Assembly (NCBI RefSeq): GCF_902459555.1
Contig: NZ_CABPSM010000007.1
Coordinates: forward strand, 186,001-250,000
Length of the DNA stretch: 64,000 nucleotides
Reading direction: 5' to 3'
DNA from: Pandoraea horticolens
Lineage (GTDB): Bacteria; Pseudomonadota; Gammaproteobacteria; Burkholderiales; Burkholderiaceae
The position numbers and the translations under genes were made by a program. Each line of letters starts with the position of its first letter. Positions within the stretch are counted from its first letter, which is position 1. The notes beneath the pieces were generated by a model. That model ran no database searches and was not told the origin of the DNA. It was given only the letters and a program-made list of their open reading frames with translations. Positions 1 to 8,621 of the stretch are shown here, one piece after another.

Positions 1-1410
1 ATAAGGAATGTTGATGAAATCCGGGGTCAGAGCACCAGGCGTAGAAACATAGATCACCTCGCTCGCAATCGGCGCGAATTCCGCGTGAAAATGCTGAGTC
101 GACTTCACAACAACGATGTGCTTCGAGAGCAAATCAACACCTATTCCGGTGAAGGCCGAAAGCGAGAATGTCTGCTCCCTGACACTCACCAACACAATGT
201 CGATATTGTCGTTTGTTGACACCCAGGCGGATGAACCGAACTTGCATGTCATGCCGGCAAGACTTTGGCTATGCTCATCCAACAGACCACGAACCGTGAC
301 GGCCAAGTCCACCGGCACACCGGAAGACGGCCCAGACTTGCCGCCAATCCGAAGCGTGAGCCGCGCGCCAACACCGGCCTCTCGACACATCTGAACAGCC
401 CCTACGTCGTAGAGACAGCCGAGAGCAACGTTGCCAACTCTGCGCTCGGTCAGACGCTGTAGGATGAAGGTACTGTCGCCCGGGGCCCCGCCCCCCGGGT
501 TGTCGGCGATGTCTGCCAGGACAATCGGCGCACCGCTTTTCGGCTCTGCTTTGTGGAGTGCGTCATCTATCGACGTCACCGTTGGGCGTGCAGCTTCGCG
601 CATTTCCCAAAGCGCCTTCCCCAACTGATCTGCGGCACTCTGCGCGAGCGCCTTATCCTCATCGCCGACCACCCAAACCTTAGCCCCCGACTCCGGAACG
701 TCACCCCATGGAAACCCATGTCCGAATGACACGGACAAGATGCCGTTCTTTCCCTCCAATGACTGCATGTGTTTGACAAACCCAGCCATCGGCTCTTTCG
801 TGGTATGCCAGATTCCTACCATGCGGCAGTCATGTACGGCTATCACTGGCCGAATTCGACCTTGTGCGGTCGCCATTGTCAGCGCGTACACTTCACGTAG
901 ACGATCAATCCCGTCCGTATGCGGATACTCCTTGTAGCTGATGATGATTTCCGCATTCCTGCGCATCTTCTCGGTGAAGTGACAGTGCAAGTCGAGTTCG
1001 ACACCGATCGGCACTGACGTCCCGACCACTTCGCGAACAGCTTCGATCAGATCGCCTTCGCAATCATCGTAGCCTTCGGCCACCATCGCACCATGCAGGA
1101 GGAGAACAACTGCGTCGACCGGCACAGCCCGCTTCAGATCGGCGAGAATCTCGTCGCGAAAGCGCTCATACACGTGTCTGACGGTGCGTCCAGCCGGCTG
1201 CGCCATAGTTGACAGACTTTCGACGACCTCATGTCCGCCCATTTCGGCGAGCCTTCGCAGCTCCACCATACCGACACCGAGCATCCCATTGGGCGCAACC
1301 TGACTAGCGTCCCCATGGTAAATGCCGTACGAGGCATAGTTGCCGAGGCCTGTCGGCCCCGGCGAAAAAGTGTTTGTCTCTGTAATGAGAGTAGCGGCGA
1401 ATATTTTCAA
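1..1410 (-). CDS. M81 family metallopeptidase (MlrC-like), copy 1, 3' end cut by window edge
   Basis: Reading leftward from a TTG at 1410 gives an uninterrupted protein that aligns over its whole length with the second M81 gene at 7149-8612, including the N-terminal TETNTF segment, the ELDLHCHFTEK metal-site segment and the DNPGGGAPGD segment. The alignment predicts that about 16 C-terminal residues lie beyond base 1. The TTG start is chosen because the paralogue begins at the matching codon (GTG AAG ATA TTT); a GGGGG stretch lies upstream. The M81 family includes MlrC, the enzyme that cuts linear microcystin peptides to amino acids; the substrate here is unknown. The start is 13 bases after the stop of the TonB receptor gene, so both are probably one transcript. 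No signal peptide is seen, so it is probably cytoplasmic. Confidence 0.85.
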   Translation of the reverse strand, partial: MKIFAATLITETNTFSPGPTGLGNYASYGIYHGDASQVAPNGMLGVGMVELRRLAEMGGHEVVESLSTMAQPAGRTVRHVYERFRDEILADLKRAVPVDAVVLLLHGAMVAEGYDDCEGDLIEAVREVVGTSVPIGVELDLHCHFTEKMRRNAEIIISYKEYPHTDGIDRLREVYALTMATAQGRIRPVIAVHDCRMVGIWHTTKEPMAGFVKHMQSLEGKNGILSVSFGHGFPWGDVPESGAKVWVVGDEDKALAQSAADQLGKALWEMREAARPTVTSIDDALHKAEPKSGAPIVLADIADNPGGGAPGDSTFILQRLTERRVGNVALGCLYDVGAVQMCREAGVGARLTLRIGGKSGPSSGVPVDLAVTVRGLLDEHSQSLAGMTCKFGSSAWVSTNDNIDIVLVSVREQTFSLSAFTGIGVDLLSKHIVVVKSTQHFHAEFAPIASEVIYVSTPGALTPDFINIPY

Positions 1411-1423
1411 GGCTGCCCCCTAC

Positions 1424-3751
1424 TTAGAACGGCGCGTCAAGCTGCACACCGACAGTGCGCGGTTGGATGAATGCAACTTGCGCTGCCCCGCCAAGCGGGA
1501 CATAGTCTGTCGCTGCCGATTGCATTCCTCTCCTGTCAAATAGGTTGTGCACGAACATCGCTACACGAGCTTTGCGCAGGTCGATCCCTGCCCGCAAATC
1601 CGTCCGTACATAGGAGGGCAAGTTGAAGTTCGGTGTCACCTTGGTGTTGGGGAAGCTGGAGTTGCGCTGGCCGACGTAGGAAACCGTTGCACCAACGTAT
1701 GCTCGATACGACGCGACATCGAAAAAATAATCGGCATTGGCGGAGCCCGCGAACGTCGGGGTGTTAGGCATGCGATCGCCGGACCTTGCCTGGATCCCGG
1801 GGACGTCCTGGGTGAGGCGTCCATCCGAGTACGTCATACCCATACTGAAACGCCACTGCGGTGTTGGCGTCAGCGAACCGAAGAGTTCCATCCCTCTTGA
1901 CCGAGCCTTCCCACCATTGGTAATCACACCAAGGCCATTTACCGCGTCATGAAGTTGAATGTCCTTCCACTCGATGTCAAAGAGCGAGACGGACAGCGAT
2001 GCGCGCTTGTCCAGGAAATCCGCTTTGTAGCCAAGCTCGTAGCTCGTCAGGGTGTCGGGCTTGAACGTGGACGGTGTCATCGTGCCGGTCGTCAAATCTA
2101 GCAGACTCGGCTGAGGCCCGCCAGGCCGATATCCGCTGGCAATACGCCCGTACACACTGCTATTCGGAGTCAGCAGATAGTTGAGCGTAAAGAGAAACGT
2201 CTTGCTTGTATCAGACGACTGTGCGGAAAGACTCTTCGACCCCGCCAGCAACCCTGATGTTGTTTGATTGAATTCCTGCCGATTGTGGGCAACGCGTAGC
2301 CCTACAGTTGCAGCCAATCGGGAGGACAAGTGATAGGTCAAATCCCCGTATGCCGCATATTCCTTGTATGTCGAAGGCAGGGTCGCCGAGAGCAAGCTGG
2401 TCGACACGCCTGGACCGGACAACGTGACGTTCTGGTTGTTGGTGCTACGCTCGTTTGTGTAAAACAAACCTGCGACCCACTCAAGCGTTTGCTTTCCTGG
2501 GGAAGTTAGTCGGAATTCCTGTGTGAACTTCTTTGTCGCGATATGTTGCTGACTGTAGCCCGTCGAGTAAACGGGGGCACCAAACATCCCGTTTAGAAGC
2601 GGGACATAGGAAGTGGATTGGTCAAGAGTCGCTGTTGTGCGTAGCGACTGATAGGCGGAAACCGCGTTGAGTCTGCCCCAGCCGAAGTCGTATTCAATGT
2701 TCGCCGAATACAGTTGAATTGACTGATCGAACGGCTCGTTCACCTTCCTGTTCTGCTCAAGGTCACCATACAGAGGCTGCCTGGTGGCAAAATTGTAGTC
2801 GACGTATGCAGTGCCGTCGCGTTTGATCTTCTGGGTCGTCGCAGTCAGGCGAATGGTCAAATCCCGACCCGGCGTGAGCAGCAGGGAAGCACGACCACCT
2901 CGCGTAGTGGCCCCATTGACTCCCCTCTGTGGATCACCGCCAATTCGGTTAATGAAGCCACCGTCATTTTGATTGAAGGCACTCACACGAAGCGCGGCAA
3001 CGCCCTCCTTAATGGGGACGTTGACGACGGCGTTTTCCGTATGGTTCAAGCCACCATACCGAGTGCCTGAGAACATCACTCCCGCACGCCCGCTCAGCCC
3101 TCCTTCGGTATCGGGTTCGTTGGTCACGTACTTGAGAAGGCCGCCCATCGCCCCGGCCCCGTATAGCGTCCCCTGCGGCCCACGCAGCAACTCGATGTGG
3201 TTTAGGTCGAGCAGCCCCATATCAAGCGCCAATGCGGCGCCACCGCCATACACAGTGCTCGAGCCAAACGGAACCTCGTCAACATAGACACCAACCGTAG
3301 GTGAAATGTCCGTGCCGGTGGTGATCCCTCGCATACTGATTTGGGACTGGCCTGCCCCTTGCGTACTCATGGACACGCCTGGCTCGGTCGTCAGGTAGTC
3401 CCGCATCGATTGGTTGCCCTTACGCTCCAAATCCTGTGCACTTAGCGCATTCACTTGCATAGGAACCTCACGCGCAGGTTCGCGGCGCCGATTCGCGGTG
3501 ATCTCAATAGTGTTCAGCGTTGTTGTATCCGTTGGAGACGCATTCTTCTGCCCACCTTTCATATCCTTTGCTGCCAACGGCGCACTTGCTCCGACCTGCG
3601 CGTCCCCAAGCGACTGCGCGTGCGAACATAAAGCGGTGAGGCCAATCGCCGGTCCAACAATCAGCGACACGTATCGCCCACGGAGCAAGTCCGAAGGTCC
3701 GGTGGTACGCCTCTGCCGACACTCCCTGCCCAGATCGAGTTTGGTGCGCAC
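1424..3751 (-). CDS. TonB-dependent outer-membrane receptor 1
   Basis: About 775 residues. An N-terminal signal peptide ends near the SHAQS segment, followed by a TonB-box-like NTIEITANRR, a plug domain with the typical LRGPQGTLYGAGAMGG motif around residue 190, a long beta-barrel, and a C-terminal phenylalanine as expected for an outer-membrane barrel. It imports a bulky substrate across the outer membrane using TonB energy. An in-frame ATG lies at 3757, but the strong AAGGAG is only two bases before it and eight before the GTG at 3751, so the GTG is preferred. It is strongly similar to receptor 2 (10841-13165). An M81 gene follows directly, and a candidate XRE-cupin operator lies about 120 bases upstream. 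Confidence 0.93.
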   Translation of the reverse strand: MRTKLDLGRECRQRRTTGPSDLLRGRYVSLIVGPAIGLTALCSHAQSLGDAQVGASAPLAAKDMKGGQKNASPTDTTTLNTIEITANRRREPAREVPMQVNALSAQDLERKGNQSMRDYLTTEPGVSMSTQGAGQSQISMRGITTGTDISPTVGVYVDEVPFGSSTVYGGGAALALDMGLLDLNHIELLRGPQGTLYGAGAMGGLLKYVTNEPDTEGGLSGRAGVMFSGTRYGGLNHTENAVVNVPIKEGVAALRVSAFNQNDGGFINRIGGDPQRGVNGATTRGGRASLLLTPGRDLTIRLTATTQKIKRDGTAYVDYNFATRQPLYGDLEQNRKVNEPFDQSIQLYSANIEYDFGWGRLNAVSAYQSLRTTATLDQSTSYVPLLNGMFGAPVYSTGYSQQHIATKKFTQEFRLTSPGKQTLEWVAGLFYTNERSTNNQNVTLSGPGVSTSLLSATLPSTYKEYAAYGDLTYHLSSRLAATVGLRVAHNRQEFNQTTSGLLAGSKSLSAQSSDTSKTFLFTLNYLLTPNSSVYGRIASGYRPGGPQPSLLDLTTGTMTPSTFKPDTLTSYELGYKADFLDKRASLSVSLFDIEWKDIQLHDAVNGLGVITNGGKARSRGMELFGSLTPTPQWRFSMGMTYSDGRLTQDVPGIQARSGDRMPNTPTFAGSANADYFFDVASYRAYVGATVSYVGQRNSSFPNTKVTPNFNLPSYVRTDLRAGIDLRKARVAMFVHNLFDRRGMQSAATDYVPLGGAAQVAFIQPRTVGVQLDAPF
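3102..3220. repeat. 119-bp block identical to 12519-12637
   Basis: These bases match 12519-12637 exactly, in the same orientation, while the sequence on either side is clearly diverged between the two receptor genes. The block encodes the plug-domain segment that contains LRGPQGTLYG. Identity at every third codon position in this block only suggests a recent gene-conversion tract between the two receptors. Confidence 0.85.
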
Positions 3752-3872
3752 TTCCATGTCTCCTTAGTGTTTTTCTTCGCTCTCTGGGGCTCAGGCCGCG
3801 AGCTTGCCTCCCCCTTTTTGCAGCACTACTGGATCGAAAGATAGCAAAAATACAACCCAAAAAGAAAATATT

Positions 3873-3888
3873 TTCTCTAATTTGAAAA
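3873..3888. promoter_or_regulatory. Candidate operator A (TTCTC-N6-GAAAA)
   Basis: The inverted repeat TTCTC-TAATTT-GAAAA sits in a strongly AT-rich stretch (about 3845-3915) upstream of receptor 1, and is preceded by the 12-bp palindrome GAAAATATTTTC. A weaker half-match, TTATC-N6-GAATT, follows at 3891-3906. The same pattern recurs at 14665, 14853 and 23620. It is inferred to bind the XRE-cupin regulator at 23699-24361. Confidence 0.6.
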
Positions 3889-4601
3889 TTTTATCCAAAA
3901 TGAATTATTTTTCATTTGACCACAAAAAGTGCAGCCGGTAGCGACGGAGGTGTCGGGAACGGCACAAACGGAAAGGCGCTATGCCAATGCGCCTATGGTG
4001 AAATGCGAAGGATGAGGCTGGTGCGTACGTTCAGACGCGGCGAAAACAGCAATACCGAAAAGGCAACAATTGGCGCAAGGCATCACTACTTAGCGCCACC
4101 GGCCACCGACCAGTGAAGGCACGTTTCGTAGCGAATACTGTCTGCCACATCGGCAGTCTCGCAGCGCAGCCAACTATGCGCGGAAGCGGTTTTCCGCAGC
4201 TTGTGCTACACCAGCCATAGAGCGAATTCCGGGACTTCGACAGGAGGTTTGAGAAGCGGCGGCCGAACGTCGATGTTTAGATGTAAGGTGATGGGACCGT
4301 CACGTGACGCTTCGGTAGACGTCAGTTGCCTCTCGCGATTTGCTGGCAATTGCTGCGCGGCGAAAGGGACTTCCTATCAGACTGGTCCAGACATGCGCCT
4401 CCCGTGCCCTGTCTGAAGGTTTTGCGCTTTGGTATCACACTGCCAGTTCGGCAACATTGAATCGACCGCGCCGGCGAACTCTTTGTGCTTTTCCGAATTC
4501 GGAGCCAGGATCGCCGAGACACTGCGAGCGCCAAGAACTCGCTGAGGTCATTGGGACCTCGTTACCGCTCGCAATCGGATTTAGCAGGGGGAATTTTGGC
4601 G
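3889..4601. other. Intergenic region, no gene recognised
   Basis: About 700 bases between receptor 1 and the divergent epimerase-like gene. Apart from the AT-rich operator region at its left end, only short open frames of biased composition occur; none has a convincing ribosome-binding site or a recognisable product. A gene remnant too decayed to identify cannot be excluded. Confidence 0.5.
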
Positions 4602-5624
4602 ATGCCGAAGGCAGTTATTCTCGGAGGAACTGGACAGATTGGCCTTGCTGCGGCTAGTCACCTGGTCCAGGCGGGCTGGAACATAACAGTCGTAAGCCGG
4701 AATCCCAAGCCGTTGCCCTCAGGCTATTGCTCCATTGCAGCCGATGCACGCGATGTTGAAGCATTGTTGGCCACAATTGACTGCGATACCGACCTTCTTT
4801 TGTCGTGTGTGGCCTTTGAACCAACCGATGCACAGTGTCTTGCTCAGGCAGGACGCGGAGTTGGTCGTATCGTGGCGATCTCAAGCGCGAGCGTCTACTG
4901 TGATGCTGAAGGCCGTACGCTTGATGAGGCTCCCGCGTGCGGGTTCCCCCATTTTTCGCTACCGTTGAGCGAGCGTAGTCCGACGGTTGCTCCTGGGCCA
5001 GCGACCTACTCAACGAGAAAAGTCGCGATGGAGGACACGCTGTTGAGTCAGGCAACGTGTCCCGTGACGATCCTAAGACCCTGCGCCATTCATGGCCCCG
5101 AGAGCAAACATGCTCGCGAATGGTGGTTTGTGAAAAGGTTGCTGGACGGCCGATCAAAGATACCCTTGGCTTTCGGCGGCCTTAGCCGTTTTCAGACAAC
5201 ATCCGTGGCGGCAATTGTCGATGCAGTCGTCCGTGCTATGGCAGGAGATTTACCCGCAATCGTCAACGTTTCCGACGCTGACTGTCCCACCGTTGCCCAG
5301 ATCGGACAAGCGATCATGGAAGTTATCGGCGTTCATGCCGAACTGATCGGCTTGCCTAGCACACCATGTTACCCACCAACGTTGGGAGCTTCACCGTGGT
5401 CTATTCCGCGCCCCTTGATACTCTCGAGTGCCGGAGGCATGCGAACAACCTACGCGCAATCTGTCGGCCCAGCGGTCAAATGGCTCGTAGAACATGTTCG
5501 CAACGACAATTGGCATGTGCGCTTACCGCAACTTTCGGCATACCCCACGCCTCAGTTTGACTATGAAGCCGATGAACGTGCCTGTCGACTATCTGGAGCA
5601 GTGCCACTGGCAATCTATAAGTAG
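4602..5624 (+). CDS. NAD-dependent epimerase/dehydratase-family protein (atypical SDR)
   Basis: 340 residues. The N-terminus shows a Rossmann nucleotide-binding motif, GGTGQIG, right after the first beta strand. Residues near 100 (VAISSASVY) and 140 (YSTRKVAME) resemble the extended-SDR active site with YxxxK. The frame stays open upstream to 4485, but the ATG at 4602 follows AGGGGGA at good spacing and puts the Rossmann strand at the N-terminus, so it is chosen. The substrate cannot be told. The gene runs convergently with the DadA-like gene and is the only rightward gene in the first 14 kb, so its link to the peptide locus is by position only. Confidence 0.8.
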   Translation: MPKAVILGGTGQIGLAAASHLVQAGWNITVVSRNPKPLPSGYCSIAADARDVEALLATIDCDTDLLLSCVAFEPTDAQCLAQAGRGVGRIVAISSASVYCDAEGRTLDEAPACGFPHFSLPLSERSPTVAPGPATYSTRKVAMEDTLLSQATCPVTILRPCAIHGPESKHAREWWFVKRLLDGRSKIPLAFGGLSRFQTTSVAAIVDAVVRAMAGDLPAIVNVSDADCPTVAQIGQAIMEVIGVHAELIGLPSTPCYPPTLGASPWSIPRPLILSSAGGMRTTYAQSVGPAVKWLVEHVRNDNWHVRLPQLSAYPTPQFDYEADERACRLSGAVPLAIYK

Positions 5625-5796
5625 TGCCAGACTGGCGCGGCATCTATTTCGGCTAGGTGATACTTGTCTAAAGAGGTCCGTCTGGCCGGAATCGGCCCGG
5701 AGCTGACGGAAAATCTGTTCACGCGTGCGCACCTCCGTCGATTTGGTTGCCGCCTCCTTATCCATTCCTAATATCCTCGTGCCGAAGCCAAGACTT

Positions 5797-7032
5797 TCAA
5801 AACCTGTCCGCACTAAAGGGCGTTGGATCCAGTAGCGTGCGTTCTCCAGTGATCATTTCCGCGATCAATCGACCGGTGACGGGACCCAGTGTCAAACCGT
5901 GGTGCGCATGACCGAACGCAAACCACATGTCTTTGTGCTTTGGGGCGGGCCCAATGACCGGCTTCATATCCGGCGTACACGGACGACATCCCATCCATGG
6001 CTCACTCTCGATCGGCTCCCCCATGGGGAGCATACTGCGCGCCATCGGTTCGACGGCGGCAAGCTGAACCGGCGTGTGCCGAGCATCGCGCAGACCGAAC
6101 TCCACCCCCGTCGTTAGCCGTACACCACGGGTCATAGGTGCGAGGAGAAAGCCGCGCTCCTGATCCAGGACCGGCTGATTCAGTCGTGCACCTTGCTTTA
6201 GCGTGTAGTGCCTGTGGTAGCCGCGCTTTACCGCCAGTGGCAATCGATAGCCCAACATATCGGTGATGACGCTCGACCACGGCCCCGCAGCAAGCACGAC
6301 ATGCCGACCTTGAATCGTGCCTTCCCGTGTCTCGACAGACCACCCCGGTGATAGCGTCCTGGCATCGCCGAGGAACACTCTCCCACCGATCGACGAAAAG
6401 TAGTCGCAAAATTTTTCGACAAGTGCCCCCGGATCGCTGAGCGATTTTGCAGAGGTATACCGCACGGCGCCGAATAGATCGTGACTCAATGACGGTTCAC
6501 TGGCTCGAAGTTGCTTCGCATCGAGTAGCTCGAACGGCACGTCAAACTCCTGCCGCCACTTGGTCGCTTCCTGCACTGATGCATTGAACGTCGCAGCCGA
6601 TCGGAACACCTTCAACCAACCACCATCACGCAACAGCGCCGTCGCTCCGGAAAGATCGACCAGTGAACGATGCTCGTCGACACAATGCTCAATGATCGCA
6701 CTGTATTGACGCGCGATCTCGGCGTGACGATGAGGCGCAGAGTGATACCAATAGCGAGACAGAAATGGCGCGATACTAGGCAACGCCGAAAAGTGGTAGC
6801 GCACGTCAGGGGAACGATTCGCAGCGTACTTCAACATCGCCTTCATGCCGCGAGGAAACGCATAGGGATACACACCTTCTCGCTGAATCAGCCCCGCGTT
6901 TCCGAACGACGTTTCACGCCCCGGTTCCCGTTTGTCGACAAGAGCAACACTCACCCCCCGCCGCTGGAGATGTATGGCCGCCGACACACCAACGATCCCA
7001 CCACCAAGTACTACAGCATCAAATTTCGTCAT
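5797..7032 (-). CDS. DadA-like FAD-dependent amino-acid oxidoreductase
   Basis: About 411 residues of the DAO/DadA fold. FAD-binding GGGIVG appears at residues 10-15, followed by the LVDKREPGRETSFGNAG segment usual in D-amino-acid dehydrogenases. The C-terminal GHAHHGLTLGPVTG segment closes the FAD site. The family deaminates D-amino acids or related amines to keto acids. The ATG at 7032 is preferred because it places MTKFDAVVLGGG at the N-terminus; a GTG eight codons upstream is possible and neither has a clear Shine-Dalgarno. It lies 116 bases after the M81 gene and is probably the last gene of the MFS-receptor-S9-M81 transcript, consistent with a role in oxidising D-residues freed from a peptide (inference). 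Confidence 0.82.
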   Translation of the reverse strand: MTKFDAVVLGGGIVGVSAAIHLQRRGVSVALVDKREPGRETSFGNAGLIQREGVYPYAFPRGMKAMLKYAANRSPDVRYHFSALPSIAPFLSRYWYHSAPHRHAEIARQYSAIIEHCVDEHRSLVDLSGATALLRDGGWLKVFRSAATFNASVQEATKWRQEFDVPFELLDAKQLRASEPSLSHDLFGAVRYTSAKSLSDPGALVEKFCDYFSSIGGRVFLGDARTLSPGWSVETREGTIQGRHVVLAAGPWSSVITDMLGYRLPLAVKRGYHRHYTLKQGARLNQPVLDQERGFLLAPMTRGVRLTTGVEFGLRDARHTPVQLAAVEPMARSMLPMGEPIESEPWMGCRPCTPDMKPVIGPAPKHKDMWFAFGHAHHGLTLGPVTGRLIAEMITGERTLLDPTPFSADRF

Positions 7033-7148
7033 TTTGTTGTTGTAACGGCAAGCCACGGAGACATTCCGAGAACTCTGCCACTCACGTGAAAACTATGCCG
7101 GATCGCTACCGCCTATGCCACAGTGGCTTCGCAGCCCGGCCATCACTC

Positions 7149-8612
7149 TCACATTGAAAATGGATTCTCAACTCGCGGCCAATAGCGCTTGTTGCGGAAC
7201 TGATAGGGAATACTCGCGAAGTCCAGCGTGATCGCACCCGGAGCTGACACGTAGATAACCTCATGCGCAATCGGCGCGAAGCCGGCGTGAAAATGCTGGG
7301 TCGACTTCACCACAACGATGTTCTTTTTTGCCAGGTCAATGCCAACCCCGGTGAAGGCCGTGGGCGAGAATGTCTGCTCTCGTCGGCTCACCAGCACGAT
7401 GTCGACATCGTCATCCGTCGACACCCACGCGGCGGCGCCAAAGTCGAATAGTGCGCCGTTCATCGTTTGATGATGATCGTCCTTGAGGGCGCGGACCGTG
7501 ACTTTGAGGTCGATGGGATCGCCGGAGCTCTTGCCAAGCTTCCCGCCAACACGCAAAGTCAGCCGCGTGCCAACACCAGCCTCTCGGCAAACCTGTACAG
7601 CGCCAATGTCGTAAAAACAACCAAGCGCCGCATTCCGAATGCCACGTGAGACGAGACGTTGGAGGATGAAGGTGCTGTCGCAAGGTGCCCCACCTCCGGG
7701 GTTGTCGGCTACGTCAGCAAGCACGACCGGCAGCCCGTTGCCAGCTTCGGCCTTATCCAAAGCGCCATCGATGGAGAGCTCGGCAGGCCGCGTGGCTTCA
7801 CGCATATCCCACAACTCGTGAAATAGCTGCTCCGCTACGCCCCTCGCCCTATCCTCGTCTCCGTTGGCAATCACCCAAACCTTAGCCCCCGAGTCGGGAA
7901 CGTCGCCCCAAGGGAACCCATGCCCAAACGATACGGACAAGACGCCGTTCTTCCCCTCCAACGCCTGCATTCGTTTGACGAATCCCGCCATGGGCTCTTT
8001 CGTCGTATGCCACACGCCAACCATCCGGCAATCGCAAACTGCGGTCACGGGACGTACTTCTCCTTTGGCGACAGACGTTGTCAGCGCGTAGACCTCTCGC
8101 AAACGATCGATAACGTCTGTATGCGGATATTCCTTGTAGCAAACAATAATGTCGGCGCTCACGCGCATCTTCTCGGTGAAATGACAATGAAGATCCAATT
8201 CCACGCCGATAGGAATTCCTTCACCGACGATGCGCCGAACGTTGGCAATCAAGTCCCCTTCGCAATCATCGCAGTCTTCAGCCACCATCGCGCCATGAAG
8301 CACTAGCACCACGGCATCGACGGGCAGTGACGCCCTTAGGTCCTCGAGAATTTCGTCGCGAAAGCGTTCGTAGACCTGCCGCACCGTTCGCCCAGATGGC
8401 TGCGCCATGGCGGCGAGACTCTCGACAACCTCGTGGCCGTCGGTGTTGGCCAACGAATGCAATTCACGAAGCGCCGTCCCGAGCATGGTGTCTGGTGCGA
8501 CGCGACTCGCATTCCCTCGGAAGATTCCGTAAGCGGCAAATCCATCTAACCCCGTGGGGCTCGGAGCAAAGGTGTTGGTCTCGGTCAGAAGCGCAGCTGC
8601 AAATATCTTCAC
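7149..8612 (-). CDS. M81 family metallopeptidase (MlrC-like), copy 2
   Basis: 487 residues. It shows the M81 N-terminal signature TETNTF, a candidate zinc site with the DLH of ELDLHCHFTEK near residues 140-142 and the histidine of YKEYPHTD near 164, and the conserved DNPGGGAPCD segment in the C-terminal half. MlrC, the best-known member, hydrolyses linear microcystin and its tetrapeptide. Two GTG codons compete: 8618 and 8612. The paralogue at 1-1410 starts at the codon equal to 8612, and GAGAGG lies just upstream of it, so 8612 is used. It begins nine bases after the S9 gene. No signal peptide is seen, so action on peptide already inside the cell is likely. Confidence 0.9.
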   Translation of the reverse strand: MKIFAAALLTETNTFAPSPTGLDGFAAYGIFRGNASRVAPDTMLGTALRELHSLANTDGHEVVESLAAMAQPSGRTVRQVYERFRDEILEDLRASLPVDAVVLVLHGAMVAEDCDDCEGDLIANVRRIVGEGIPIGVELDLHCHFTEKMRVSADIIVCYKEYPHTDVIDRLREVYALTTSVAKGEVRPVTAVCDCRMVGVWHTTKEPMAGFVKRMQALEGKNGVLSVSFGHGFPWGDVPDSGAKVWVIANGDEDRARGVAEQLFHELWDMREATRPAELSIDGALDKAEAGNGLPVVLADVADNPGGGAPCDSTFILQRLVSRGIRNAALGCFYDIGAVQVCREAGVGTRLTLRVGGKLGKSSGDPIDLKVTVRALKDDHHQTMNGALFDFGAAAWVSTDDDVDIVLVSRREQTFSPTAFTGVGIDLAKKNIVVVKSTQHFHAGFAPIAHEVIYVSAPGAITLDFASIPYQFRNKRYWPRVENPFSM

Positions 8613-8621
8613 GTCCACCTC

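Noticed and set aside
3916-4416. Short rightward open frames between receptor 1 and the epimerase-like gene
   Set aside because: No ribosome-binding site, no recognisable motif, biased composition.
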